Source of the DNA: Microbacterium tenebrionis
Lineage (GTDB): Bacteria > Actinomycetota > Actinomycetes > Actinomycetales > Microbacteriaceae
Assembly (NCBI RefSeq): GCF_903645325.1
Contig: NZ_CAHJXQ010000003.1
Span: 248,001-312,000, forward strand
Direction of reading: 5' to 3'
DNA length: 64,000 bases
Shown one piece after another: positions 35,460 through 43,954 of the stretch. The translations under genes and the position numbers were made by a program. Numbering within the stretch: position 1 is the stretch's first letter; each line of letters starts with the position of its first letter. Below the pieces are notes generated by a model. It had not been told where the DNA came from. It worked only from the letters and a program-made list of their open reading frames with translations, and did not search any database.

Positions 35460-35987
35460 ATGTCCCGCCGCCTTGCCGCAGCCGCCGTCCTGCTTCTCGG
35501 AGCGGGGCTTCTGGCCGGATGCTCCACGACCGTTCATCTCGAGCCGGCCGAGGATGCGAACAACCCGCTCTGCGCCGATGTCACGGTCGGGCTGAACAAC
35601 GCCGGAAGCATCGCGAATCTGGATCGGCGGTGGACCGACGCGCAGGCGACAGCGGCGTGGGGTGCCGAGGGCGGCGACTCCGCGATCATCCTGCGCTGCG
35701 GCGTGACCGTCCCCGGCCCCACGGCCGATCTGCAGTGCGTGACCCTCGAGGGCGTCGACTGGCTGGTCGATGCGTCCGAGACCCCGTTCGTGCGCCTGAC
35801 GACCTACGGACGCGACCCCGCCGTGCAGCTGTTCATCGACACGGGGGCCGTGAGCTCGAACGATGTCATCAGCAGTCGCGGTCTCGTCGGAGCGATCACG
35901 AGCATTCCGGCCGACGGCCGGTGCACGACCCCCGACGAGCTCGACGGCGACGTCCAGGACCTGCTGGATCAGAAGCCGTCGAGCTAG
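35460..35987 (+). CDS. DUF3515 family lipoprotein
   Basis: 175 residues. N-terminal signal peptide with lipobox LLAGC (Cys about 21), then a small secreted domain with conserved Cys residues (NNPLCADV, LRCGV, LQCV, GRCTTP). DUF3515 has no assigned function and often lies beside ddl/thiL in actinobacteria, as here. TAGCCT at 35448-35453 is 6 nt before the ATG, a leaderless arrangement. Confidence 0.88.
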   Translation: MSRRLAAAAVLLLGAGLLAGCSTTVHLEPAEDANNPLCADVTVGLNNAGSIANLDRRWTDAQATAAWGAEGGDSAIILRCGVTVPGPTADLQCVTLEGVDWLVDASETPFVRLTTYGRDPAVQLFIDTGAVSSNDVISSRGLVGAITSIPADGRCTTPDELDGDVQDLLDQKPSS

Positions 35988-35994
35988 CGCGGTC

Positions 35995-37077
35995 TCAGCG
36001 GCGCAGGCCCGCCTCGATGAGCTCGCTGATGAGGTCGCCATAGCTGAGCCCTGAGGCCACCCAGCACTTGGGGAACATCGAGATCGGCGTGAACCCCGGC
36101 ATCGTGTTCAGCTCGTTGACGACGAGGCCGCCGGTATCGGCAAGGAACATGTCGACTCGGGCGAGCCCGCGTCCGTCGACAGCCTCGAACGCCCGGATCC
36201 CGACATCCTGGATGGCCGCGATCTGCGAGTCCGACAGCTCGGCAGGGCAGACCACGTCGACGCCGTCGCCGCCGAGGTACTTGCCCTCGAAGTCGTAGAA
36301 GCCGCGCTCCGTGAGCACGATCTCGCCGGGCAGCGACGCTCGCACGCCGTCCGCGGACTCCAGGATCGCGACCTCGATCTCACGGCCGCTGATCCCCCTC
36401 TCCACGAGCACCTTCTCGTCCTCGGCGAACGCGATCTCCAGTGCCGCGTCCAGCTCGTCGAGCGCGTCGACCTTGGAGACCCCGACGCTGGACCCTGCGC
36501 GGGCGGGCTTGACGAACACCGGGAGCCCGAGCGCCTCGATCTGCGCGCGCAGCGGGGCGGCATCCCGTGTCCAGGCGGCCCTGCGGATCGTCACCCACGG
36601 CGAGACGGCGATGCCGGCCGACTCGAGGACGACCTTCATGAAGTGCTTGTCCATGCACACGGCCGAATCCAGGACACCGCCGCCGGCGTACGGAACCTCC
36701 AGCGTGTCGAAGTACCCCTGGATCGTGCCGTCCTCGCCGTGGGTGCCGTGCAGGATCGGCAGGACGACGTCGATCGGGCCGAGGTCGGCGAGTGCGCCGT
36801 CGGCCTGCACGACGCGCAGCGTCCTGGTGCCGCCGGGCTCGGGCCAGAGCACGCGCGAGCCGTTGTCGACGACCTCGGGCAGGTGCGCCGCGTCCAGGGC
36901 GAACTTCGCCGGGTCGTCGGCCTCGAGCACGAACGCACCCTCCCGCGTGATCCCGACCGGGATCACGTCGTAGCGATCGCGATCAATCGCCTGAAGGACT
37001 CCGCCCGCCGTTGCGGAACTGATGGAATGCTCGCTGGAACGCCCGCCGAAGAGCACCACCACCGTCTGCTTGTCCAT
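35995..37077 (-). CDS. ddl: D-alanine--D-alanine ligase
   Basis: 360 residues. ATP-grasp enzyme of peptidoglycan synthesis. VVVLFGGRSSEHSISSATA start, HGTHGEDGTIQGYFD, VKPARAGSSVGVSKV, and the metal site VNELNTMPGFTPISMFP. GGAGGAGAG precedes the ATG. The first 95 bp overlap the 3' end of gpsA in another frame. Confidence 0.95.
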   Translation of the reverse strand: MDKQTVVVLFGGRSSEHSISSATAGGVLQAIDRDRYDVIPVGITREGAFVLEADDPAKFALDAAHLPEVVDNGSRVLWPEPGGTRTLRVVQADGALADLGPIDVVLPILHGTHGEDGTIQGYFDTLEVPYAGGGVLDSAVCMDKHFMKVVLESAGIAVSPWVTIRRAAWTRDAAPLRAQIEALGLPVFVKPARAGSSVGVSKVDALDELDAALEIAFAEDEKVLVERGISGREIEVAILESADGVRASLPGEIVLTERGFYDFEGKYLGGDGVDVVCPAELSDSQIAAIQDVGIRAFEAVDGRGLARVDMFLADTGGLVVNELNTMPGFTPISMFPKCWVASGLSYGDLISELIEAGLRR

Positions 37078-38116
37078 GATTTCGTCTCTCCTCCTGGGGA
37101 GTGTCGTCGTCGGTCGTGAGGTGAGGCGCGATGTCGTGGGGATTCATCCTGCCGTCGAGCACCATCTTCACCTGCTCCACGATGGGCATGTGAACATCGG
37201 ATTCGCCGGCCAGCTGCAGGATCGGCGCCACGGAGGCCAGACCCTCAGCGGTCTGGTTCATCTGCTTCACGACGTCCTGATAGCTGTACCCCTGCCCGAG
37301 CAGGCGGCCGGCGGTGTTATTGCGGCTCAGCGGCGACTGGCAGGTGGCGATCAGGTCACCGAGACCCGCGAGTCCCTGCAGCGTCTCCGGCTGCGCGCCG
37401 TTCGCGACGGCGAAATCGGTCATCTCGACCAGACCGCGCGTGATGATCGAGGCCTTGGTGTTCTCGCCGTAGCCGACGCCGTCGACGATGCCAATCGCAA
37501 CGGCGATGAGGTTCTTGAGGACGCCGCCGAATTCGGTGCCGATGACATCGGTGTTCACGAAGGTGCGGAAGTACGGGTTGCGCGCCGCGCGTGCGATCGT
37601 CTCGGCCGTCTCCTGGCTGAGCGAGGCGATCACCGCCGCGGTCGGCTGCTCGCGCGCGATCTCGAGGGCGAGGTTCGGCCCGGACGCCACGGCGATGCGC
37701 GCCGGGTCGCAGGCGAGCTCCTGCTCGATGACCTGACTCATGCGCAGACCGCTCGCGCGCTCGACACCCTTCATGAGGCTGACGATCGGGACGTCGCTGT
37801 TCTCGATGAGCGGGCGCAGGCCCTTGAGGTTCTCGCGCAGGGACTGGCTCGGCACCGACAGGTAGACCTGGTCCGCGCCCTCGATCGCCGTCGACAGCTC
37901 GTGCGTGGCCGTCATCGTACGCGGGAGGTTGATGCCGGGGAGGTACTTCGAATTGCGCTTGCCCTCGGCGATCTCGAGCGCCTGTTCCGGCCTGCGCGCC
38001 CACATCGTCACCTGCGCACCACCGTCGGCGAGGATCTTCCCGAAGGTCGTCCCCCAGCTTCCCGCGCCGATGACCGCGACCCGGGGGCCGTGGGAGGCGG
38101 AATTCTTACGAGTCAA
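36983..38116 (-). CDS. gpsA: NAD(P)H glycerol-3-phosphate dehydrogenase GpsA
   Basis: 377 residues. Makes sn-glycerol-3-phosphate for phospholipids. NAD motif VIGAGSWGTTFGKILADGG, then KGVERASGLRMSQV and GLAGLGDLIATCQSPLSRNN. The domain ends near residue 345; a non-conserved Arg/Gly-rich tail of about 30 residues continues into ddl (95-bp overlap), unusual for this family. The best start is a TTG at 38116, overlapping plsC by 11 bp. Confidence 0.92.
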   Translation of the reverse strand: MTRKNSASHGPRVAVIGAGSWGTTFGKILADGGAQVTMWARRPEQALEIAEGKRNSKYLPGINLPRTMTATHELSTAIEGADQVYLSVPSQSLRENLKGLRPLIENSDVPIVSLMKGVERASGLRMSQVIEQELACDPARIAVASGPNLALEIAREQPTAAVIASLSQETAETIARAARNPYFRTFVNTDVIGTEFGGVLKNLIAVAIGIVDGVGYGENTKASIITRGLVEMTDFAVANGAQPETLQGLAGLGDLIATCQSPLSRNNTAGRLLGQGYSYQDVVKQMNQTAEGLASVAPILQLAGESDVHMPIVEQVKMVLDGRMNPHDIAPHLTTDDDTPQEERRNHGQADGGGALRRAFQRAFHQFRNGGRSPSGD

Positions 38117-38861
38117 GGCGACCGGTCTCCTTCTGCCCGTGGTCGGCGGGGTTCCAGCGCTGAGCGGGTGCCTTCTCGTGACGGACCTGCTCCAGCAGTG
38201 CCGTGATCGCCGCCATCAGCCGCTCGGTGGCCTCGGTAATCGCCGCCGGTTCGTTCTGGCGGCCCTTCAGATCGCTGAGGTCGACCGGATCGCCGATGAT
38301 GATGTCGATCGGCTTGCGCGGCGGCCAGAGGCTCAGGCCCTTCTGATACCGTCCCATGATCTTCTGCGTTCCCCACTGCGCCATGGGGATCAGGGGGATA
38401 TCGCCGGCCATGGCCAGGCGCACGGCGCCGGACTTGCCCCGCATCGGCCACAGGTCGGGATCGCGGGTCAGAGTCCCCTCCGGATAGACGATGACGCCGC
38501 GGCCCGCATCGACCAGCTGGCGGGACTGCTCGATCGTCTGCGCGGAAGCCGCGCGCGACGACGACCGCGCCACCGGGATCATACCGGTCGCGCGCAGTGC
38601 CGCACCGACCACGGGAACCCGGAACAGGCTCTCCTTCGCCATGAAGCGCGGGGCGCGGCCGAGCCGCCACACCGCCGCCGCGACGATGAGCGGGTCGAAC
38701 TCGGAGTAGTGGTTGGGGGCGAGGACGAACGAACCGTTCATCGGCAGCTTCTCGCGACCGATGAAGCGCAGCTTCGCCAGGTACGACACGAAAGGAACGA
38801 TGAGGACAGCGAGCACCCAGAACAGGCTCGGCCGAGACTTCTCCGGCGATGCGGGGGGCAT
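38106..38861 (-). CDS. 1-acyl-sn-glycerol-3-phosphate acyltransferase (PlsC family)
   Basis: 251 residues. N-terminal membrane helix (LFWVLAVLIVPFVSYLAKL), the NHYSEFDP acyltransferase motif (NHx4D), FMAKESLF, and VIVYPEGTLTRDP. Makes phosphatidic acid from lysophosphatidic acid. It is next to gpsA, which supplies the glycerol-3-phosphate backbone: a compact phospholipid module between murA and ddl. Confidence 0.9.
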   Translation of the reverse strand: MPPASPEKSRPSLFWVLAVLIVPFVSYLAKLRFIGREKLPMNGSFVLAPNHYSEFDPLIVAAAVWRLGRAPRFMAKESLFRVPVVGAALRATGMIPVARSSSRAASAQTIEQSRQLVDAGRGVIVYPEGTLTRDPDLWPMRGKSGAVRLAMAGDIPLIPMAQWGTQKIMGRYQKGLSLWPPRKPIDIIIGDPVDLSDLKGRQNEPAAITEATERLMAAITALLEQVRHEKAPAQRWNPADHGQKETGRLDS

Positions 38862-38866
38862 GCGGA

Positions 38867-40234
38867 TCAGCCGATGACGTCGAAGTCGGCGCCGAGGGCG
38901 TCGAGCTTGGCGAGGAACTTCTCGTAGCCGCGGCTGAGGATGTCGACCCCCGAGACCTTCGACTCGCCCGTCGCCGTGAGGGCGGCGATGACGTGGCTGT
39001 ATCCACCGCGCAGGTCGGGGACGACGATGTCGGCCCCGTGCAGCGGCGTCGGTCCCGTGATGACCGCGGCCTGCTCGAGCTCGCGGCGCGGGACGCGGCG
39101 CGGACCGTCCTGCAGACCGTGAGGATGCACGACGATGTCCGCACCCATCTTGACGAGCGCCTGCGTGAACCCCATCCGGTTCTCGTACACGGTCTCGTGC
39201 ACGACTGAGCGGCCCTGCGCCTGGGTCAGCGCGACGACGAGGGGCTGCTGCCAGTCGGTCATGAAGCCGGGGTGCACGTCCGTCTCGACGACGACCGGCC
39301 GGATCTCGCCCTCACGACGGAACAGGATGCCGTCCTCGCGGATGTCGAACCATCCGCCCGCCTTGCGGAAGACGTTGAGGAATGTGAGCATCTCCTGTTG
39401 CTTCGCACCGCCGACGAAGATCTCGCCGTCGGTGGCGAGCGCAGCCGAGGCCCACGAAGCAGCCTCGTTGCGATCGAAGATCGAGCGGTGGTCGTAACCG
39501 CGGAGCTTCTCGACGCCCTCGATGAGGATGACGCGGTTGGGCTCGTAGGAGATGATCGCGCCCATCTTCTGCAGCACGGCGATGAGATCCATGATCTCCG
39601 GCTCGATCGCGGCGTTGCGCAGCTCGGTGGTGCCCTCGGCGCGCACGGCCGTCAGCAGCACCTGCTCGGTGGCCCCGACGCTCGGGTACGGCAGATGGAT
39701 CTTCGCCCCGTGCAGGCGTCCTCCACGCGTGGACAGCCGGATGCCGCTGGGCAGCTTCTCGACGACGGCGCCGAACTTGCGCAGCGCGTCGAGGTGGAAG
39801 TCGATCGGGCGGTCGCCGATGCGGCAGCCGCCGAGGTCGGGGATGAACGCCTGACCGAGGCGGTGCAGAAGAGGACCGCAGAAGAGGATCGGGATGCGGG
39901 ATGCACCGGCGTGCGCGTCGATCTCCTCCATGTGCGCCGACTCGACGTCGCTGGGATCGAGGTGCAGCGTGCCCTCTTCGTCGCCCTCGGTGACGCGGAC
40001 GCCGTGCACCTCGAGCAGGGAACGCACGACGGCGACGTCGCTGAGGTCGGGCACATCGCGCAAGACGCTGGGCTCTTCTCCGAGGAGGGCGGCGACCATC
40101 GCCTTGGTCGCGAGGTTCTTCGCGCCCTTCACATCAACACGTCCGCGCAGCGGACGCCCGCCGCGGATCGCCAGCACATCTCCGGTCAAAGCAATCGCCC
40201 CATCCTGGAGGTCAGCGCGCACACTTGTGGTCAT
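38867..40234 (-). CDS. murA: UDP-N-acetylglucosamine 1-carboxyvinyltransferase
   Basis: 455 residues. First committed step of peptidoglycan synthesis. GGRPLRGRVDVKGAKNLATK start, and the active-site loop DLGGCRIGDRPID near residue 137 keeps the Cys attacked by fosfomycin (mycobacteria have Asp). RPVVVETDVHPGFMTDWQQP and the C-terminal DLRGGYSHVIAAL are typical. 5 bp upstream of plsC on the same strand. Confidence 0.95.
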   Translation of the reverse strand: MTTSVRADLQDGAIALTGDVLAIRGGRPLRGRVDVKGAKNLATKAMVAALLGEEPSVLRDVPDLSDVAVVRSLLEVHGVRVTEGDEEGTLHLDPSDVESAHMEEIDAHAGASRIPILFCGPLLHRLGQAFIPDLGGCRIGDRPIDFHLDALRKFGAVVEKLPSGIRLSTRGGRLHGAKIHLPYPSVGATEQVLLTAVRAEGTTELRNAAIEPEIMDLIAVLQKMGAIISYEPNRVILIEGVEKLRGYDHRSIFDRNEAASWASAALATDGEIFVGGAKQQEMLTFLNVFRKAGGWFDIREDGILFRREGEIRPVVVETDVHPGFMTDWQQPLVVALTQAQGRSVVHETVYENRMGFTQALVKMGADIVVHPHGLQDGPRRVPRRELEQAAVITGPTPLHGADIVVPDLRGGYSHVIAALTATGESKVSGVDILSRGYEKFLAKLDALGADFDVIG

Positions 40235-40328
40235 TCGATGAGCCTCACTTCGTCTTCACGGTCGCGGCGGTGGCCGCCAGGGCGGAAGTGCCCCAGGCTC
40301 ACGGTGCTCGGTGTCAGCGGATTCCTGG

Positions 40329-40925
40329 TCAGCGGACAGGGAGCGTGCGTGGCCGCCACGACTCGCGGCGGGCCTCGAACTGCGCGATCTTCTCTTCGTT
40401 GCGCAGCGTGAGCCCGATGTCATCGAGCCCTTCGAGGAGCCGCCATCTAGTGTAATCGTCGACACCGATGGGGGCCTGGAAATCCGCGATCGTGGCGGTG
40501 CGCGCCTCGAGATCGACCGTGATGGTCGTGCCGGGGTTCGCGTCGATCGCCGCCCAGATCTTCTCGAGGTCGTCCTCGGAGATCGTGGCGGCGAGCAGCC
40601 CCTGCTTGCCGGAGTTCCCGCGGAAGATGTCCGCGAAGCGCGGGCTCAGCACCACCTGGAAGCCGAAGTCGCGCAGCGCCCAGACGGCGTGCTCCCGACT
40701 GGATCCGGTGCCGAAGTCGGGGCCGGCGACGAGGACCGAGGCTCCCTGGAAAGCGTCCTGGTTCAGGACGAAATCGGGATCCTGTCGCCACGCGTGGAAC
40801 AGCGCATCGTCGAAGCCCGTCTTGGTGACCCGCTTGAGGAACACGGCGGGGATGATCTGGTCGGTGTCGACGTTCGAGCGCTTCAGTGGCGCCGCGATGC
40901 CGGTGTGCGTCGTGAACTTCTCCAT
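40329..40925 (-). CDS. leuD: 3-isopropylmalate dehydratase small subunit
   Basis: 198 residues. Partner of Leu[17 protein letters not shown], the [17 protein letters not shown] loop, and [13 protein letters not shown]. Starts 2 bp after the leuC stop, so it is co-expressed under the leucine leader. Confidence 0.95.
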   Translation of the reverse strand: MEKFTTHTGIAAPLKRSNVDTDQIIPAVFLKRVTKTGFDDALFHAWRQDPDFVLNQDAFQGASVLVAGPDFGTGSSREHAVWALRDFGFQVVLSPRFADIFRGNSGKQGLLAATISEDDLEKIWAAIDANPGTTITVDLEARTATIADFQAPIGVDDYTRWRLLEGLDDIGLTLRNEEKIAQFEARRESWRPRTLPVR

Positions 40926-40927
40926 GA

Positions 40928-42388
40928 TCAGACTCCCACCAGCTCCTCGACCGCGACCAGGTCGCTCGGGCTCGACAGCGTGCCGCGCACCGCGGTCGCG
41001 GCGGCGACGAGGGGCGACACGAGGTGCGTGCGTCCGCCCTTGCCCTGACGGCCCTCGAAGTTGCGGTTCGAGGTGGAGGCGCAGCGCTCCCCCGGCGCGA
41101 GCTGGTCGGGGTTCATGCCCAGGCACATCGAGCAGCCGGCGAACCGCCACTCGGCGCCGAAGTCCTTGACGATCTGATCGATCCCCTCGGCCTCGGCCTC
41201 CAGCCGCACACGGGCAGAACCCGGGACGACCATGACGCGCACGCCATCGGCCTTCTTCCGCCCCTGGATGATCGAGGCGAAAGCCCGGAGGTCCTCGATG
41301 CGGCTGTTCGTGCAGGAGCCCATGAAGACGGCATCCACGGGCACGTCCTTCAGAGGGGTGCCGGGAGCGAGATCCATGTACTCCAGCGCGCGCTCCGCGG
41401 CTGCGCGCTCGTTCGGGTCGTCGATCTCGGCGGGGTCAGGAACAGCGGCCGACAGCGAGCTGCCCTGACCCGGGTTCGTGCCCCAGGTGACGAATGGCTC
41501 GAGCTCGTTCGCGTCGATGAAGACCTCGGCGTCGAAGACGGCGCCCTCGTCGGTCGGAAGCGTGCGCCAGTAGGCGACGGCATCCTCCCAGTCCTGGCCC
41601 TGCGGTGCGTGCGACTTGCCCTGCACGTACGCAAACGTCGTCTCATCGGGGGCGACCATTCCGGCGCGGGCACCGGCCTCGATCGACATGTTGCAGATCG
41701 TCATGCGCCCCTCCATCGAGAGGGCGCGGATCGCGCTGCCGCGGAACTCGAGCACGTACCCCTGCCCGCCGCCGGTGCCGATCTTCGCGATGACGGCGAG
41801 GATGATGTCCTTGGCTGTGACGCCCGGGCGCAGTTCGCCCTCGACGGTGATCGCCATCGTCTTGAAGGGCTTGAGCGGCAGGGTCTGCGTCGCCATGACG
41901 TGCTCGACCTCGCTCGTGCCGATGCCGAAGGCCATGGCTCCGAAGGCGCCGTGGGTCGAGGTGTGCGAATCGCCGCACACGACCGTGATGCCGGGCATCG
42001 TCAGGCCCAGCTGCGGGCCCACGACGTGCACGATGCCCTGCTCCGCGTCACCGAGCGAGTGCAGGCGCACACCGAACTCCTCGGCGTTGCGCCGCAGCGT
42101 CTCGATCTGGGTGCGGCTGGTGAGGTCGGCGATCGGCTTGTCGATCTCGAGGGTCGGCGTGTTGTGATCCTCGGTCGCGATCGTCAGGTCGAGACGGCGC
42201 AGCGGGCGCCCCTCCGTACGCAGTCCGTCGAAGGCCTGCGGGCTGGTGACCTCGTGCACGAGGTGCAGGTCGATGTAGATCAGATCGGGCTCGCCGTTCT
42301 CGCCCTTGACGACGAGATGGTCGTCCCAGACCTTCTCGGCCAGGGTGCGCGGACGGCTCGGGGAAACAGTGGGAGCAGCTTCGGTCAT
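40928..42388 (-). CDS. leuC: 3-isopropylmalate dehydratase large subunit
   Basis: 486 residues. Isomerises 2- to 3-isopropylmalate. 4Fe-4S ligands are in [11 protein letters not shown] and [11 protein letters not shown]; also [19 protein letters not shown] and NRNFEGRQG. The ATG at 42388 has GGAG 9 nt upstream and fits the family better than an ATG at 42421. The 5' region holds a leucine leader peptide and hairpin. Confidence 0.96.
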   Translation of the reverse strand: MTEAAPTVSPSRPRTLAEKVWDDHLVVKGENGEPDLIYIDLHLVHEVTSPQAFDGLRTEGRPLRRLDLTIATEDHNTPTLEIDKPIADLTSRTQIETLRRNAEEFGVRLHSLGDAEQGIVHVVGPQLGLTMPGITVVCGDSHTSTHGAFGAMAFGIGTSEVEHVMATQTLPLKPFKTMAITVEGELRPGVTAKDIILAVIAKIGTGGGQGYVLEFRGSAIRALSMEGRMTICNMSIEAGARAGMVAPDETTFAYVQGKSHAPQGQDWEDAVAYWRTLPTDEGAVFDAEVFIDANELEPFVTWGTNPGQGSSLSAAVPDPAEIDDPNERAAAERALEYMDLAPGTPLKDVPVDAVFMGSCTNSRIEDLRAFASIIQGRKKADGVRVMVVPGSARVRLEAEAEGIDQIVKDFGAEWRFAGCSMCLGMNPDQLAPGERCASTSNRNFEGRQGKGGRTHLVSPLVAAATAVRGTLSSPSDLVAVEELVGV

Positions 42389-42428
42389 GTCGGTATCTCC
42401 AGTATTCGGCGGTTCGGCCACGCTGGAC

Positions 42429-42468
42429 GCCGCGACGAGGAAGGCCTAGTTCGAGGTCTCGTCGCGGC
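42429..42468 (-). promoter_or_regulatory. Leader hairpin of the leuCD attenuator
   Basis: GCCGCGACGAG (42458-42468 on the minus strand) pairs perfectly with CTCGTCGCGGC (42429-42439), an 11-bp stem with an 18-nt loop. The 5' arm lies within leader codons 8-12, after the Leu codons; the 3' arm lies past the leader stop. A ribosome stalled on the Leu codons would leave the stem free, and one reaching the stop would cover its 5' arm. Confidence 0.6.
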
Positions 42469-42493
42469 CGCTAAGGAGGAGAACGCACCGCAT
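42446..42493 (-). CDS. Leucine leader peptide upstream of leuCD
   Basis: 15 residues, MRCVLLLSGRDETSN, with three consecutive Leu codons (CTC CTC CTT) and a Val just before. It ends 57 bp before leuC. The Leu run, the adjacent hairpin and a leucine biosynthetic operon downstream are the hallmarks of ribosome-mediated attenuation, known for leucine genes in other actinobacteria. The ATG has no strong ribosome-binding site. Confidence 0.7.
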   Translation of the reverse strand: MRCVLLLSGRDETSN

Positions 42494-42602
42494 GTTCGCC
42501 AGATTACCACCGCTTCGAGGATCGGCCGTCCTGCGTGACAGGCCCGGGAGCACCGGATCCGACGGGAGGTGCCGCGACCTGGCCCATGGGGCGGCCGGGG
42601 CA

Positions 42603-43613
42603 TCAGGGCTGCGGCGGCCCCGGGTGCGGACGCACGGATCCACGCCGTTCCCGTGAGGCGGAGATCAAGCTGGCCACAGTCGCAACCGCCATCGATGCGA
42701 AGATCACCCCGAGAGACACCCAGTTGTTGATGTCCGGCGCCCATGCGATCGGGTGCCCGCCGTTGATGAACGGGAGCTCGTTCTCATGCATGGCGTGCAG
42801 GATCAGCTTGACGCCGATGAAGCCGAGGATGAAAGCCACGCCGTAGTGCAGGTACTTCAGCTTCTCGAGCAGATCCCCCAGCAGGAAGTACAGCTGCCGC
42901 AGGCCCATCAGCGCGAAGAGATTCGCCGTGAAGACGATGAACGGATCCTGGGTGACGCCGAAGATCGCCGGGATCGAATCGACGGCGAACATGAGGTCCG
43001 TGACGCCGAGCGCGACGAACACGATGAGCATCGGCGTCCAAATCTTCTTGCCGTTCACCACGGTGCGGATCTTCGAGCCGTCGTACTCGTCACTGATGTC
43101 GATGCCGCGGCGCAGCATCCGGACGATGAAGCCCTCGGTCTGCTCATCGTCCTCATGCTTCTCGGGCATCGCCTGCCTGATCGCGGTGAAGACGAGGAAC
43201 GCGCCGAACAGATAGAAGATCGGGCTCAGATGCTCAACGGCGGCGCCGACGATCAGGATGAAGATCGCGCGCAGGACGAGCGCGATGATGATGCCCACCA
43301 TCAGCGCCTCCTGCTGGTACCTGCGCGGCACCGAGAACTGCGCCATGATCAGCACGAACACGAAGAGGTTGTCGATCGAGAGGCTGTACTCCATCGCCCA
43401 TCCGGTGAGGAAGTCCAGCGACGTCTTCGCGTCACCGACGAAGAACAGCACTCCGGCGAAGATCAGCGCCAGCGTCACGTAGAAGACCACCCAGAGCGTG
43501 GACTCCTTGGTCGACGGGATGTGCGGCCGCTTCAGGATCAGAAGCAGGTCGGCCACGAGGACGACAGTCAGGACCACGAGAGACGTGATCTCGAACCAGA
43601 CGGGGATGTTCAC
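42603..43613 (-). CDS. TerC family membrane protein, copy 1
   Basis: 336 residues, about eight membrane helices. MEYSLSIDNLFVFVLIMAQF and FAVDSIPAIFGVTQDPFIVFTANLFA are the acidic TerC signatures, followed by GLRQLYFLLGDLLEKL. TerC proteins under yybP-ykoY control act in Mn2+ efflux or metal loading of exported proteins. GTG start at 43613. Divergent from copy 2; a yybP-ykoY-like element lies just upstream on this strand. Confidence 0.92.
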   Translation of the reverse strand: MNIPVWFEITSLVVLTVVLVADLLLILKRPHIPSTKESTLWVVFYVTLALIFAGVLFFVGDAKTSLDFLTGWAMEYSLSIDNLFVFVLIMAQFSVPRRYQQEALMVGIIIALVLRAIFILIVGAAVEHLSPIFYLFGAFLVFTAIRQAMPEKHEDDEQTEGFIVRMLRRGIDISDEYDGSKIRTVVNGKKIWTPMLIVFVALGVTDLMFAVDSIPAIFGVTQDPFIVFTANLFALMGLRQLYFLLGDLLEKLKYLHYGVAFILGFIGVKLILHAMHENELPFINGGHPIAWAPDINNWVSLGVIFASMAVATVASLISASRERRGSVRPHPGPPQP

Positions 43614-43649
43614 GGGCGCGGGGCACCTTTCGAGAGGGTCGATGACGGT

Positions 43650-43750
43650 CCGAAAGTCTCTCCCCCGCACAATACGCGGCCCGCGCCCGGAACAACACTG
43701 CCGTTGCTCGTGATGACGAACGCGGAGATCCGGGATACTCCCTCTCGCTC
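43650..43750 (-). ncRNA. yybP-ykoY (Mn2+) riboswitch of terC copy 1
   Basis: Reading the minus strand: CGAGAGGGAGTATCCC, then TTCGTCATCACGA, CCGGG...GGGCC, and GGGGAGAGACTTTCGG. These are the conserved GGGAGUA...CGUCA...GAGAC blocks of the yybP-ykoY aptamer. P1 is CGAGAG with CTTTCG (one G-U). The element matches the copy on the other strand block by block and leads straight into a terC gene, the classic target. Boundaries are approximate. Confidence 0.75.
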
Positions 43751-43786
43751 AGTCGATGGTAGTCGAGGATCCGGACGATGAACGCG

Positions 43787-43816
43787 TTGCGCGGTCACCC
43801 GGCGCGGTCGTGTAAT
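43787..43816 (+). promoter_or_regulatory. Putative promoter of terC copy 2
   Basis: TTGCGC (43787-43792) and TGTAAT (43811-43816), an 18-bp spacer. The predicted start near 43822 coincides with the 5' end of the riboswitch, which supports this placement. Confidence 0.5.
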
Positions 43817-43821
43817 CTGGA

Positions 43822-43925
43822 TGCAGCAAGGGGAGTACTCCGACACGGTCGGCTCGTCATTACGGATGCAGGTCGCATCCCGGGTCACCGGTTCCCGATC
43901 GGGAATGGAGAAGACCTTGGCAGTG
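43822..43925 (+). ncRNA. yybP-ykoY (Mn2+) riboswitch of terC copy 2
   Basis: CAAGGGGAGTACTCC at the 5' end, GGCTCGTCATTACG, CCCGGGTCACCGG, and GGAATGGAGAAGACCTTGG at the 3' end. P1 is CAAGG (43827-43831) with CCTTG (43915-43919). The layout and conserved blocks match yybP-ykoY, which binds Mn2+ and turns genes on. The terC start is 30 bp past the element, with GGAG just before it. Confidence 0.85.
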
Positions 43926-43954
43926 ATTCCGTCACGCCCGGTTTGGAGCTTCTA

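Noticed and set aside
34480..35460. Thiamine riboswitch for thiL
   Set aside because: The gap to the divergent DUF3515 gene is only 23 bp, too short for a TPP aptamer.
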